From NCBI GenBank assembly GCA_015039465.1, contig MU130541.1:344071-408070 (forward strand): DNA of 64,000 nucleotides. The letters run 5' to 3'. The number at the start of each line of letters is the position of its first letter. Position 1 is the stretch's first letter. Source of the stretch: Phlegmacium glaucopus. Lineage: Eukaryota; Basidiomycota; Agaricomycetes; Agaricales; Cortinariaceae. Positions 34,360-45,215 of this stretch are shown here, piece after piece. The notes under the pieces are model-generated. The model searched no databases. It had not been told where the DNA came from and saw nothing but the letters and a program-made list of their open reading frames with translations. Position numbers and translations under genes: made by a program.

Positions 34360-35169
34360 TATGTAACTACGGTCTTGATATCAATTTGATTGCCACATTT
34401 CCTACTGATATATATTCATACTCAAAGACAGGGAAGACGATGACAATTGTACCATATCTGAGTGGAAGTTTACTTCATTTCCGGGGTTTTCAATCTCCGG
34501 CGATCTCAAGGGTTTGGCGTTCACACGAACAGCAATCTGATTGGTGGTATTTGTCTCCGGCAATTTTCAATCTGCGGAGGATCTAAGGTCTGTCTTTATC
34601 CAATCCGCGAGAATCATCTGATCATATCGAAACAACATTGAGCTCAAGCTGATCAATTTAATTTTAGAAGAGAAGAAAAAACTGATGAATAGAAGGTTGG
34701 GACCCAGAGCCTGAGAGGAAATGCGTGCCCAAAGGGGGGGTGCCAGGCGGACCGTGGCTCCTTTGGCGTCTTGATGCCAGTCCCCGACCTCTTTGACTAT
34801 GTGTTTTGAAATAAAATACACAGACATAACACAACTTGGAATTCTTTCAAATGAAAAAAAAAACACTGTTTACTTTACAGGTACATAGGCGTCAGTTGTT
34901 TATTCTAAATTTATGAGAATAGTTCTGAACACCTGCATGTGAACAGAACACTCGGCTGAAATTTTATATAGTGATCGATTGTCATCACGTTTATCATTAG
35001 GTCTGTTTTAGGAAACTAGCTGAAATCCATAAATACCCATACAATGTACAATCGCAGTATCCGTTAGTTCGACTCTAGTTACTCCTTCAGTGAGCACGTC
35101 GTCCATCGCAAAAACCCATCGATTCTGATCATATTTATTTCCGCTGGCAGCTTAACAAATCATATCATC

Positions 35170-37540
35170 ATGGGTGGTGGTGGTCACACTGCGCAAACTC
35201 TCGAACAAACTGAGCAACAACTCTTGAAGATATTGTATGAAAATGCAAACAAACTCCTCGCCATAGTCAGTCTTCCCATATTACTTTGATTGTATCGCCT
35301 GATCCACCTCCTCCTTCAGCCTCTCTCTGTCCCAGATAAGGTCACCTTCGAAAATTTGAGCACTCTCGTCTCCGCAGTTGGGCATCAGGACTTCTTGAAG
35401 AAGTACAATTACCAATACAAGGGACAAGGGACAGTCACCATTCCGGCACCTGCAGACGGTCGCGTACCCAGCGCCACTGAAGGCATCTGTAGCTTCAATG
35501 ACGTCAATGACGAGGGGGTCGAAAACTTCGTTGATAATCGGATTCTAAGGTGATACAATAACTTCCCTCCTGTCTCGATCCGAGTCCGCTCATCTTGTAT
35601 TCAGTGGCCTGGAACTTGGCTACATTAAATGTGAGTAAAGGCAATATCTTTGCTGTTGCATTTTCTAACTCTGATTCGCAGCTGCCGCCCGAGCTGACCT
35701 TATAAGCCTTGGTAAAAATCTGTTCAAAAAAACAAGCGACAATAGTTGGGTGGTCCAAGACTTCACCCAAGATTATGAAAACCAGAACTCGTCGGACGAC
35801 CAATATTCGCGTCGATCCAACTCCATGTTTGTGTGGACCAACGCCAAGTTACTCGTCGATGGCCAGGAAGCCAAGTATGTTATCATCAGCTTTATCGGGG
35901 CAAGTATCTCTTCGAGTCCATCGTTGTGGGCTTAACGATTTCTCTAGGTGTATTTCAACATCCCTTCTCCGACGAAGATCGTCAGGGATAATCTCCTCAA
36001 AGTCATACTAACCAATGCGCTAAGCCTCAAGCCGGTTGGGCCGGACAGCTCTGGCACGGAAACACAGCGTCTCCAGGCCATTTTGGAGCCCTATCTCACG
36101 AACAAGTTCAAAGAGCAGAACCAATACGAATACCAGGCCAATATGACCAGGCCAAACGACATGGCCGTGAGTAGCGAGAATTGGGTCCGTGGTACAATCG
36201 CCTTCTGCTTACCTCAAAGCAACAAAGTCGAGGACGTCGTCAATTATGTCAACGTAAACGTATTAGGGTGAATCCTTGTCTAAATTTTGTTAGATTGTCA
36301 GAGCTGACGTAGCAACTGCCTCTAGTGCCATGAAACTTCCGAAATATCTGCATGGTTAGTCGTAAAATTAAAATTAACTCTGCCTTCTATTTTGACCATT
36401 CATTGTAGACGAGAATGGTCCTGCGTATAAGGATCTTTTGAATCATTTTGAGAAGCTTCTCGGTCAACGCACCGACAATTCGTGGACCTCGGTAGCTTTT
36501 GACAAAAGTTACGACAGTCCTGACGCCGGCGAAAACTCGACACGGACGTCGGCGATCATGCTTTGGAGCAACTCGTCCTTGACTGAAGTGAATATCACTT
36601 GTAAGCAACTGTACTTGTATTACGTGGGTGTGAGTATCATCTACATTCCATTGCACATCTTCTCCTGTAGCCTGTTGATAATATTATTAGGTGTATTACC
36701 AAGTCATATCCCCGCAGTTCGCCGCGAGGGAGAAACTTTTGACCACCCTGATCGCCTTTGCCCAACAGTTGGACAAAAACTTGGCAAGTGCAGTGGTAGT
36801 CAAAGCCCCCAGCAACTTATCGGTCTTTTGATCTTAGCCCGACCCTGGGAACAAATCGTCTCCTCAGCTGGCGTTGAAGATCATCCTCGATGAATACGCA
36901 AAGCGTCAATTCAAGGGGCTGATTGGGTATGATTATGACCCGAAGAAGTCGACACCCGACGACTTGGCGCCTAAAAAGAAGGCGGTTGGTATATCAACTC
37001 TGATGTACTTCGACACCAGCCCTGTTTCTGTTGAAACCATCGCCTCCAAGACTGACAATTCGATCATTGGGCAATTGATTCTTCCTAGCTGGCTTGAGGG
37101 TAAGCAGTTATTTTCACCAGTTTCGGTCACCAGTTACTCACTTCCAACCGCCAGAACCTTTGAACAAGAACCTCGGAGCCCGCATCAGGTCGAACACTCA
37201 GGAAGCTAGGCTGGACTCCTGGAACAGCAACCTGTATCAACGCCAGTACTCCGGCCCCAGGGAAGGCGTTTTGCCTTATAACGTGCGCGCTGTCATCACA
37301 TACGCTAACGGGCAAGTGGTCGAAGATGGCGTCACAGTCACAGCCAGCATGGTTCATTACCTCGGCGTACGTATATGCAGATTGTGGTTCCGTATCGCAA
37401 GCTCAACTTTTCTTCCGTAGATTTTCTACCCGACCGACGATATCGTTGGCCATACAGTGTTCGCAGCGTCGGACTCCGCGGCTGCGCCAGCGCCACTGGA
37501 GGTCGAGGAGTATGACAATTGTCGCGTCACAACCCTCTAA
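35170..37540 (+). CDS. Gene A: three-module protein of unknown family (608 aa)
   Basis: Eleven exons join to 609 codons: 35,170-35,265; 35,320-35,549; 35,605-35,630; 35,682-35,899; 35,948-36,267; 36,325-36,353; 36,409-36,629; 36,691-36,783; 36,838-37,099; 37,155-37,366; 37,421-37,540. The product has three tandem modules of 190, 190 and 189 aa plus a 39-aa tail. Each module has an N-terminal amphipathic helix (LLKILYENANKLLAI type), an aromatic FxYxYxG element, a short microexon-coded strand (ILPSWLEG type), a Trp-Tyr region (DNSWTSVAFDKSYDSPDAGE) and the closing motif Y-Y-x-G-[VI]-Y-[YF]. There is no signal peptide or membrane helix. Two introns use GC donors (GCAAGT at 35,900 and 36,784). 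A TATATAG box lies at about 34,966. I do not recognise the family. Confidence 0.75.
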
Positions 37541-38095
37541 ACTTACTAGGTTCCTTGAACTTCAATTGGCGTGTTTCGCATATGCAAGTATTTGTCTGTT
37601 CTCTGAAACCTCTTCTTCGTTCTCGCGTCTGGAACTTGTACTATAGTGACGATACCTGTGTTGTGGCTGACCGTTTGCTTTTCCTGTGTGTACCACTGAC
37701 TACCGTGTTTCATCAAATGTAACTACGATCGCTGTTCACATTGACATTGACGATCTCCTTGAATCAAGTGAGCACAGTGCGAGACTTTCTGTCTCCTTGG
37801 TAGGATCAACTGGGTCAAGTAGAACATTGAGCTTGATTCACTAGACAGCCCATAATTATAGGATGATTTGACAACGGCGAACATAGTAAAACGTATTACG
37901 ATGTTGCCTATACACAGACTATAGCAGCGGCGTTTTAGTATCTACGCCGAACAACGTTTTTACTGTCCCATCTCCGACTCTGTCCGAACTGCATTGTGGT
38001 ATTTCCTGCCTCACCGCTTTGTTTATCCCTCTAAAAGCAGTGAGCAATCAGGATCCTTTTATTTGCCTTTTATTTTTATGTTACACTAATCACAA

Positions 38096-38410
38096 TTATT
38101 CATTTCCACTTCCAATCCCATGTTTGTCAACAAATCTCCCGCGAAGGCACCTCGTGGCTTGATTCCTATGATTGACAGGGACTGGTGTCAAGACGCCGTT
38201 AACATATCCTATTTTCGAGTAGTAGTACATACCCAAAGGAGTCAAGGCACGTCCAGCGTCCACCCTCGTTCTAAACTCCTTTGGGCACACATTCCTCACA
38301 GCCTTCTATTCATTAGTTTTTCTTCTTTTCTAACATACTAGTTCAGAAATTTCTAGCATCAGAAAGCACAGCTAATTATAAAGTGATGACAATCGATCAC
38401 TATATATAAT
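38096..38410 (-). repeat. Shuffled inverted copy of the gene A upstream region
   Basis: On the minus strand, GAAGAAAAACTAATGAATAG, GTGTGCCCAAAGG and GGCGTCTTGACACCAGTCCC match 34,667-34,785 upstream of gene A. TAGTGATCGATTGTCATCAC (38,406-38,387) matches 34,970-34,989. The two blocks are in swapped order relative to gene A. They lie between genes A and B and so could be shared regulatory DNA or the remains of another gene. Confidence 0.6.
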
Positions 38411-38897
38411 AATATTTCAGTACACGGTAATATTTTGTGCAGAAGCATGATTTTAAACAGGGCAATGCAGTGGCAGTTGCCCACTTGTTGCCCACACCAA
38501 GGTCAGCGCGAGAGAAGCATTTGGGTCATGGCGGGGTTACAACGATTTTTTGCGTCGGTCAAAAGTTCCGTATTTAAACCCTTCTACTACATATGTATAT
38601 ACTATTCTAGGACTCGGAGTGTATGTTCTCCGAGACTCATCAAGATCACTTAGACTCGTGACCAGTCGCAGAATGAGGATGGCGAGAATCCTCCTGGTCG
38701 AATTTGATCGAATTTCGAAGGTATATATTCCCACGTCAAGTCAAGGGAAATTTTCCTGATGATTGTCTATGATTGTGCAACGTTGCAACTATGAAGAAGA
38801 TTGATCTCTTGAGGACCCCATGACCCGATAGATGGAAAGTCATACAAATTCATCCAAACCCATTACGTCTCCTACCTTTCACCTCGATAATCGAAAT

Positions 38898-41245
38898 ATG
38901 GGCAATTTCAAAGACACGGCAGCCATTCTGCAAAAGTTGGCCGACGGGAAGTTGGCGGCTCTATGCACGAATATGAATAAGCTACTTGACGCGGTCTGTC
39001 ACCTACCTTTGCTCCTATATGCCAGATGACCGATCCTCATGTATTGCAGCCAGTGGAAATCCCCGCCAAACCCACACCTGAGGACCTGAGAAACTTACTA
39101 CAGATGTTGACGGAGCAACAGTTTCAAAAACAATTTAACTATCCATACAAAGGCGACCAGTCTTCTCCACCCCGCGTCGCCATGAATGCGAAAGACAGAA
39201 TTTATGGGGTACAAGATATCTGTAGTATTACCGACAGCCCATCAGATCAGATTGCTAAATACGTGGATTCCAGGCTCTTGATGTCCGTATTGTCTATTTC
39301 CTCAGCATCAGGGTTTAAACTCATCACCAGTTTAGAACCATTCAACAGGACTGGGTGCGAGGCAAGTCTCCGTACTTCCATTTCCACGACGTCCTTTTTT
39401 AAATTGACCTCGTATAAGTCATGATTCGTAATCCACTTGAGCAACAGGCAGGGTCTATCACTGATGACCTTTCTGACCACTGGGTAGTTTGGCCTTTCGT
39501 TAAGACATACGACAGTCCACAGAATCCAGAGGAGAACTCGTTCCAGCTCAATGCAATAATTGCGTATTGTAAGGTCCCTGTACCTAAATCTGAAAGCTGC
39601 AGCATCGTCTATTATACCGGCGTGCGTCATCCACCGTTTCAAGAAGCCATTTGACGAACTCACACCCCTGCAGATCCACTACGAGATCGTCTCTCCTACG
39701 AAAGCCGCTAAAACGGACCTCCTCTTGTCCTTGATCGAAAATGCGAACGCGCTGTTGGATAAGGTCGGTGTACATTCTGGAAATCACGAATATGGTAGTA
39801 TTCTCTAAGTTTTGTATACAGCCAGTCGAAGTTCCTGCCTCTCCTTCTGTCAATGACCTGGAAAAAGTCCTGGGTTATTACGGCAAGAAGATATTCGGAG
39901 CGCAGTTTGGGTTCCCTTACGATGGCGTGAACACCCACCCTGACGATGCTGTGACGAATACCGCTGTCAGCGGCATTTCTACACTCTGCTCCATCGAAGA
40001 TGTCAGCCAGCCTGATGCTTTGCTGGAACTGATAAACGAACGTGTCTTAAGGTATGTGTAGTTTTAACCAATATCACGGGAAACTGCTAATAATCATTTG
40101 AAGCGTTGTGGAGATCCCTACATGGGCGCAAAGTAAGTGATTCATACAAAAATAAAATACCCTGAAAGTCACTCAAAGTTGCACTATTAGATCCCGCACG
40201 CGCTACGCTTCAGAATGCTGTGGCCAGTCTAATGAATGGTCCACGGTCAAATGCCTGGCTCCAGATCACCTTCGAGGAGGCGTACCATAGTTTAGACACC
40301 GCTGAGAACTCTTGCAAGACCGTCGCCAAGTTAATTTATTCTAAGGCCTCGTTCTCAAACAGCGTGACTGTTAATAGGTGGTCCGTTTACTATATCGGTG
40401 TAAGTTTCCACCGTTGTGTCAAACCCGTGAGTTTACTAGCGCTTCCCTAGATATACTACGAGATTCTGTCGCCGTATACGAGTGTCCGGAACGAGCTTAT
40501 GAGAAGACTATACAAGGCAGCAGTTGATTTGGTCCCCGAGGTACTACTCAATACGTTTTCTGTGTTGTGTACAGACTACAGTAATCAAATAGGTCCTACC
40601 TTATCCGTCCAGTCCAACCGTCCAAGATTTAAGCAAGGTCCTCGATATTTACGGAAGGCGCAGGTTCCATGAGTCGTACGGATTTCCGTACGACGGTGAC
40701 CAGACTAAGCCTGGGGATGCTTCTCCTGATACTCAAATTTTGGCAAAAATTGCCATGTTTGAGATTTTGGATAACAAACCCGAGACCCTTGAGAAGTTAA
40801 TCCTTCAGTATGCTTGATTCTTGTCTTTTTTCCAAAATGCTAACGCACACGGATCCATCAGGACAATACCTTTCCCTAATTGGTTGCCTGGTAGGTGCCT
40901 GACCAAAGTTGTAATCGCCATCTGTTGACTGTCTTAATAGCGATAGCCAAAGATGACCTTTTAAATGTAACAAAGGAGTTCCTTAGCGTCAACACGAATT
41001 TCACCTGGGAGACCCAGAACTTACGCGTTGTCTATCCCAATACGCAGACCACTTCTGGCTCTATTCAGAGCAAGACCTCTGCTATATTGACATATAGTAA
41101 TTCCACGCTGACTGAGGACGCCACCATTACTGTAACTTTTATTCACTACATCGGCGTGCGTAACATTGTATTTTAATTGTCGTATTCTAAGTAACAGTCA
41201 TTGCAGATCTACTATTATAGGATTCCACCACCCGACATCCACTGA
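38898..41245 (+). CDS. Gene B: three-module paralogue of gene A (567 aa)
   Basis: Thirteen exons join to 568 codons: 38,898-38,993; 39,050-39,282; 39,336-39,361; 39,419-39,621; 39,674-39,763; 39,822-40,051; 40,104-40,132; 40,191-40,399; 40,451-40,540; 40,593-40,807; 40,862-40,890; 40,941-41,155; 41,207-41,245. The start gives a first exon of 96 nt, as in gene A; an in-frame Met at 38,832 is the alternative. The modules are 186, 186 and 183 aa plus a 12-aa tail, each closing with YY[IT]GI[YH]Y and containing FxYPYxG (residues QFNYPYKG, QFGFPYDG, SYGFPYDG) and a microexon-coded IPxW element. The third intron uses a GC donor (39,362). It is more divergent than expected for a fresh tandem copy, so the pair is old. 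No pathway can be named. Confidence 0.75.
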
Positions 41246-41727
41246 GAAAGTATGCCCAATGCAGCGAATGACCTTTTATGCCATGAAATTCTCTTCTGTA
41301 GTCAACCTGTGCTAGCTTACATGTAACATCATCCGACGTGGTTCAATTTTGTCATAAAGAGAACTACTAGTAGTGTTCTTCAAACAAACATTCTGAGCCC
41401 CTGGCTATGTAACACCTTATAATTGTGTCTGTTGTAAGAAAGGTAATAGGCACAAGTTCGGATGCCACGTATATCAAGAGACTACCGAGTGAGGGGGTTA
41501 GGCTGATATCATTACAGCCTAACTCTTGCTACGGTTTGTCTAACAAGTAAGGGTTGAACTTCTCTGAGTTTCTTAGTACAACTTAGTACTTGTGTGTAAG
41601 AGAGAGGGAAGATAATTGTATTGTGTGTTTTACTATTGTTTTAATACTAAGACAATGTGGACCACAAGATAAGAGAGGCCACTCCCAGAGTGGCCCGAAA
41701 GACTACTAAATTGAGATGTGTGAAAAG
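41246..41727. other. Gene B 3' region, no gene seen
   Basis: AT-rich with no coding motif. It leads into hAT-like GTTCAGTTCTGGAACC words at about 41,730. Confidence 0.45.
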
Positions 41728-44335
41728 TGATGTTCAGTTCTGGAACCAGTTTGAACTGGAGAACCGCAACAAAAAATTTCTATGCTGCAAATATTGTATT
41801 TAAAAGTAACTACAATAATTCTACTACCTCAAATGGCTCATGACCTGCAGCCTCATCTGTCGCATTCAAGAAATTAGTTTTGTATGCATATTTTAAAATT
41901 TGAACATGGCCAAATGCCTTGGCATCTATGCGGTTGTGATGAATTTCATCAGTGAGACTTGCACTGGAGAACACTCTCTCCGAGGCTACAGAGGAGCCCT
42001 GAATAGCAAGGTAGTCGCAGGCAATCCGTGAGAGCATTGGATATTGCTGAGAGTGATACTAGCAGTCCAAATTAAAATCAAGTCAAAATAACCCAAAAAA
42101 AACAGGTACTCACACCCCACCACTTTACAGGATCAGTTACATCAACTTTGCAAGGGCTTTCTAAGTAGTCAGACAGCTCTTTTCAGGGATCATCTGCAGT
42201 TACTTGCGGAGAAGACAAGCCCTTACTACTAAGAGTTGAAAGAATAAATTTTGAACCATATCTGTAACAAGTCTTTGAGGAATCTGAATGAAATTAATGG
42301 GAAGAAAACAAAAGAGACAAATTATAAACCTGTAGACTGTTCTGCGTTGCTAGCAGCCAATACCATGGGCTGTTTTGGAGCTTTATAATATGAATCAAAC
42401 TTTAAATAATGAATTAAACCACAAGCACTGAAAAAAGAAAACAAACAATTGTTTCAAGACTTTTCTTTCCAGTCTTGAAGGTGTTTTTATCCCAATTCTC
42501 CTTGCAATATGCAAGCTTGACACTGGGGTGAAGAGCTATAAATATATTAATTAAGTTTATAATAGTTATTGAAATGGCAACTAACCGATACAGGTAAAGT
42601 ATGTGCCCCTTTCCTTGATATTTGTGTACCACTTCTTAAGCTTCTCAATACCTTTTAGAATTAGTGTTGTTGAGGCTGGCTTGAGCAATTTTAGTATTTT
42701 TGAAATAACATGACACTGTTTGGGAAATGACCCCCTGGCTTATGTGGTCCTTTATATTTACACATATAAAGGAACACATAAGCCAGGGGGTCATTTCCCA
42801 ACACTAAGCAATAAAAGTACACAGTGTCATGTTATTTCAAAAATACTAAAATTTCTCAAGCCAGCCTCAACAACACTATTTAGAATTGCAGGGTGAACCG
42901 GTAAGAACTTGGGTGTCTCAGCCAGGGTCTGCCATCGGCTTTGAAGACATTCTAAAATAGGGATTGCCTTCCACAAAGTTGGTTTGGTCTCAGATGAGAA
43001 GGATGCTTGGGCATTATGTGGCTCCTGGAAAATTGTTAGGGTTTCCAAAATAAATATAGAAAGGAAAGAGCCACAATAAACCTGAAGAACTTCCGGAATC
43101 AAGTCCAGAAGTTTCCATTCATTGTATTTGGGCTTATAATCAGAATATTTCTTGTTCTTCAATTTTGGAAGGTTGTCATTGGCACAGTAACAGAACCTCA
43201 TAACAGCCTACAAAGATGAAGTCACTCATTATTTAATAGAAAATAAAGAATACCTTTTTACATTTGAGAAGACAGTCAATGAGATCATGCATTGATCCCC
43301 ATCCCATCCAGACCCACTTGATAAGCTCAAGTTCCGGAATATCCTCCTCATGGCAACACTTCTCAAAAAAAGCTCTTGCCTGAGGTGAGGCATGAATCTG
43401 GTAAATAAATATAAGGCAAAAGATCAAAAATAGAAAATAATTGTTAGATATTACTTGGCTGATGAGAGCAAGAGCCTTTCCTAGTGAGTTGCCAGCATCA
43501 AAGTCAACTTTGTCATCAACAGCTTCTTCATCAGGGACAAGCTCCAGTTTGTTCCAGTCAGCAACCCAGCTCTCATCATATTCTTCATCATCACTTTCAT
43601 TATCATCTGCGTCTTTGAAAGATGTGGTCTGGCTTTTGTTCCATGTCTTCGTCTTTGGACCTACTGCCTTAACAAAGTCACCAGCTGCAATATAAATAGT
43701 GTGTTCCATGCATCTTATACATCATAGTCAGCTTCAATAATTAATGCAATAGAATAACTCACTGAACACAACGATCTTGGGCTTTCCACCTTTTATGAAA
43801 GAAATTATCCCTGTTCAGCTTGCGATCAAGTACACAGAGGGCTTTGTCATTGGAAGTCGCATTATCTGCAGTAGCCATCCAAGCTTTGTCATGTCAGTAG
43901 TTGAAAACTAAGAAGAGACAAACTAGACAGACAGACCTTATTGTGGATCTCATAGCAATCAAGAACTTTGGAAATGGTAGTAGCCATATTTTCCCCAGTG
44001 TGTCGGCCCTTCAACTCCTCAAACACAGGAACTTTCTTTTGAGCTGCCATTCACTTGGTTGGTCTTTTGGAGCTTCAATATAGTGGGCTGTTATCGCAAG
44101 GAAAGGGTCATATGACTTTGATGTCCAAGCATCAAATGTAATCAATATTTTTCCTGGAACTGTCTAAACTCATACTATATAACCTGTAATATATAATGGC
44201 AGTTAACATGGACAAATTACCTTGAAATGATTCTTCAAATGTTCAATAGCAACCTCAGCCTTATTAATAATTTCTTCATGAAGCTTTGTGTGATGCGGAA
44301 CATCATTCTCATTCATTGTTGGTCATTTACACTTA
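41728..44335 (-). pseudogene. hAT transposase, catalytic core and C-terminal dimerisation domain
   Basis: Minus-strand exons code in order for: DVPHHTKLHEEII (about 44,310); the first catalytic Asp region ILITFDAWTSKSYDPFLAITAHY (44,160-44,085); KGRHTGENMATTISKVL (about 44,010); the second Asp region TADNATSNDKAL (about 43,865); an acidic stretch (DADDNESDDEEYDESW, 43,620-43,560); helical regions at 43,200-42,830; and PVKWWG, then QYPMLSRIACDYLAIQGSSV and SERVFSSA (42,135-41,940), the hAT C-terminal dimerisation motif. These are all hAT-family landmarks. An inverted self-duplication (42,660-42,890) and several frame breaks make it non-functional. Confidence 0.8.
42660..42890. repeat. Imperfect palindrome inside the hAT relic
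   Basis: The left arm (TTGTTGAGGCTGGCTTGAG...CCCCCTGGCTTATGTG) and right arm (CACATAAGCCAGGGGG...CTCAAGCCAGCCTCAACAA) flank an AT-rich centre near 42,758-42,770. The right arm overlaps transposase codons (NSVVEAGLRNF), so the left arm is an inverted copy of a piece of the gene. Confidence 0.85.
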
Positions 44336-44467
44336 AGTAGCACTCGGAATGATTCTTTTTCAACTATTTGAAACGGCTATATGTTAAGTGTTAAGCGTTA
44401 AGTTGAATGATATAGAAAAGGGAACATACCTGATCATCTGAAACCATGAAACCTATTATATGCTCTA

Positions 44468-45215
44468 TGTTAAGTTTAAACAAGGGGTCACGTCGGAGTA
44501 ACACTGGATCGGACGGAAAGGAACTGGAACAAGTAACGGAAAGGACTTTGGCCTCAGCGTATGTGCTGTGCCGCTGATGCACATGAGAGGCTTGCAGGCT
44601 CCTCAGAGGTACAATAGTTTGTGGGGCTGGTGTGGTGTGAGTGGTCAAAGGTAAAGTCTATTTGTTACTTTCATCACAGTCAGTCACACTATCTAAGTAT
44701 CTATCCAAATTTCTGACTATAGAATAAAACAAAGCTCATCACCGCCCAGCTCCTACAATGTCCTGATTTTGGAACCGGAAGAGAATGGAAAGTCGGAAGA
44801 CCTCAGTGACTTAGGGGACGAACAAGAGGAGGAAACTAAGATGATATTTGAACTGAGGGAAAACATACAAGTTTGAGTACTTTAAATATAAAAGGAATTG
44901 CAACCAAAATATAGAATATAAATATAAGTGCTGCGTTCTGCTCCTGGAAAAGGTCCTGCATTCTTGGGTGAATAATCCATGGCTGGTGTGCTGACTGATA
45001 GTGGGAAAGTGATGACAAAGGAATAGTTGTTATGACAAAGGTGTGGTAATGGGTTTGGGATATTGTCAGAAGAGTCGGAATGATACGGAGAGGTCTTGGA
45101 GTTGGACGTAGGAGGAGTAGAGTCGGAGACAAGGGAAAGTACTGGAGTGGAGTATGGACTACCGGAAACAACTTCGACAGAGTCGGACCGGAGTAATGTA
45201 TGATGGAATGTAACG
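44468..45215 (-). mobile_element. Solo LTR (family TGTTACATTCC) inside the hAT gene, TSD CTCTA
   Basis: Minus-strand start (T)GTTACATTCCATCAT with its last base changed (G at 45,215), end AAACTTAACA at 44,468. The 5-bp duplication CTCTA is exact (44,463-44,467, 45,216-45,220). It splits the hAT frame between KEGLLE and HIIGFMVSDDQ: removal of the LTR and one TSD copy puts these in frame. It contains a further ~170-bp insert (44,574-~44,745) like 50,605-50,770. Confidence 0.9.

Larger units (their letters stand above)
30527..35792 (+). repeat. Inverted duplication, left arm (5,266 bp)
   Basis: Position p here pairs with 87,302 - p in the right arm (51,510-56,039), exact without indels across at least 34,335-35,792. 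The 99-, 87- and 83-residue open frames in that stretch are identical in both arms. Similarity drops towards the outer end (roughly 95% by eye in the MITE), with small indels. The inner border is inside exon 4 of gene A (ACGAGT at 35,787-35,792); the outer border is 10 bp beyond a MITE. Confidence 0.92.

Noticed and set aside
35504..35803. 99-codon minus-strand frame, repeated at 51,500-51,798
   Set aside because: It is the complement of gene A exons and introns; its conservation is due to the duplication.
38550..38759. Hairpin-rich stretch before gene B as a tRNA gene
   Set aside because: No B-box-like GGTTCRANTCC or cloverleaf could be formed.
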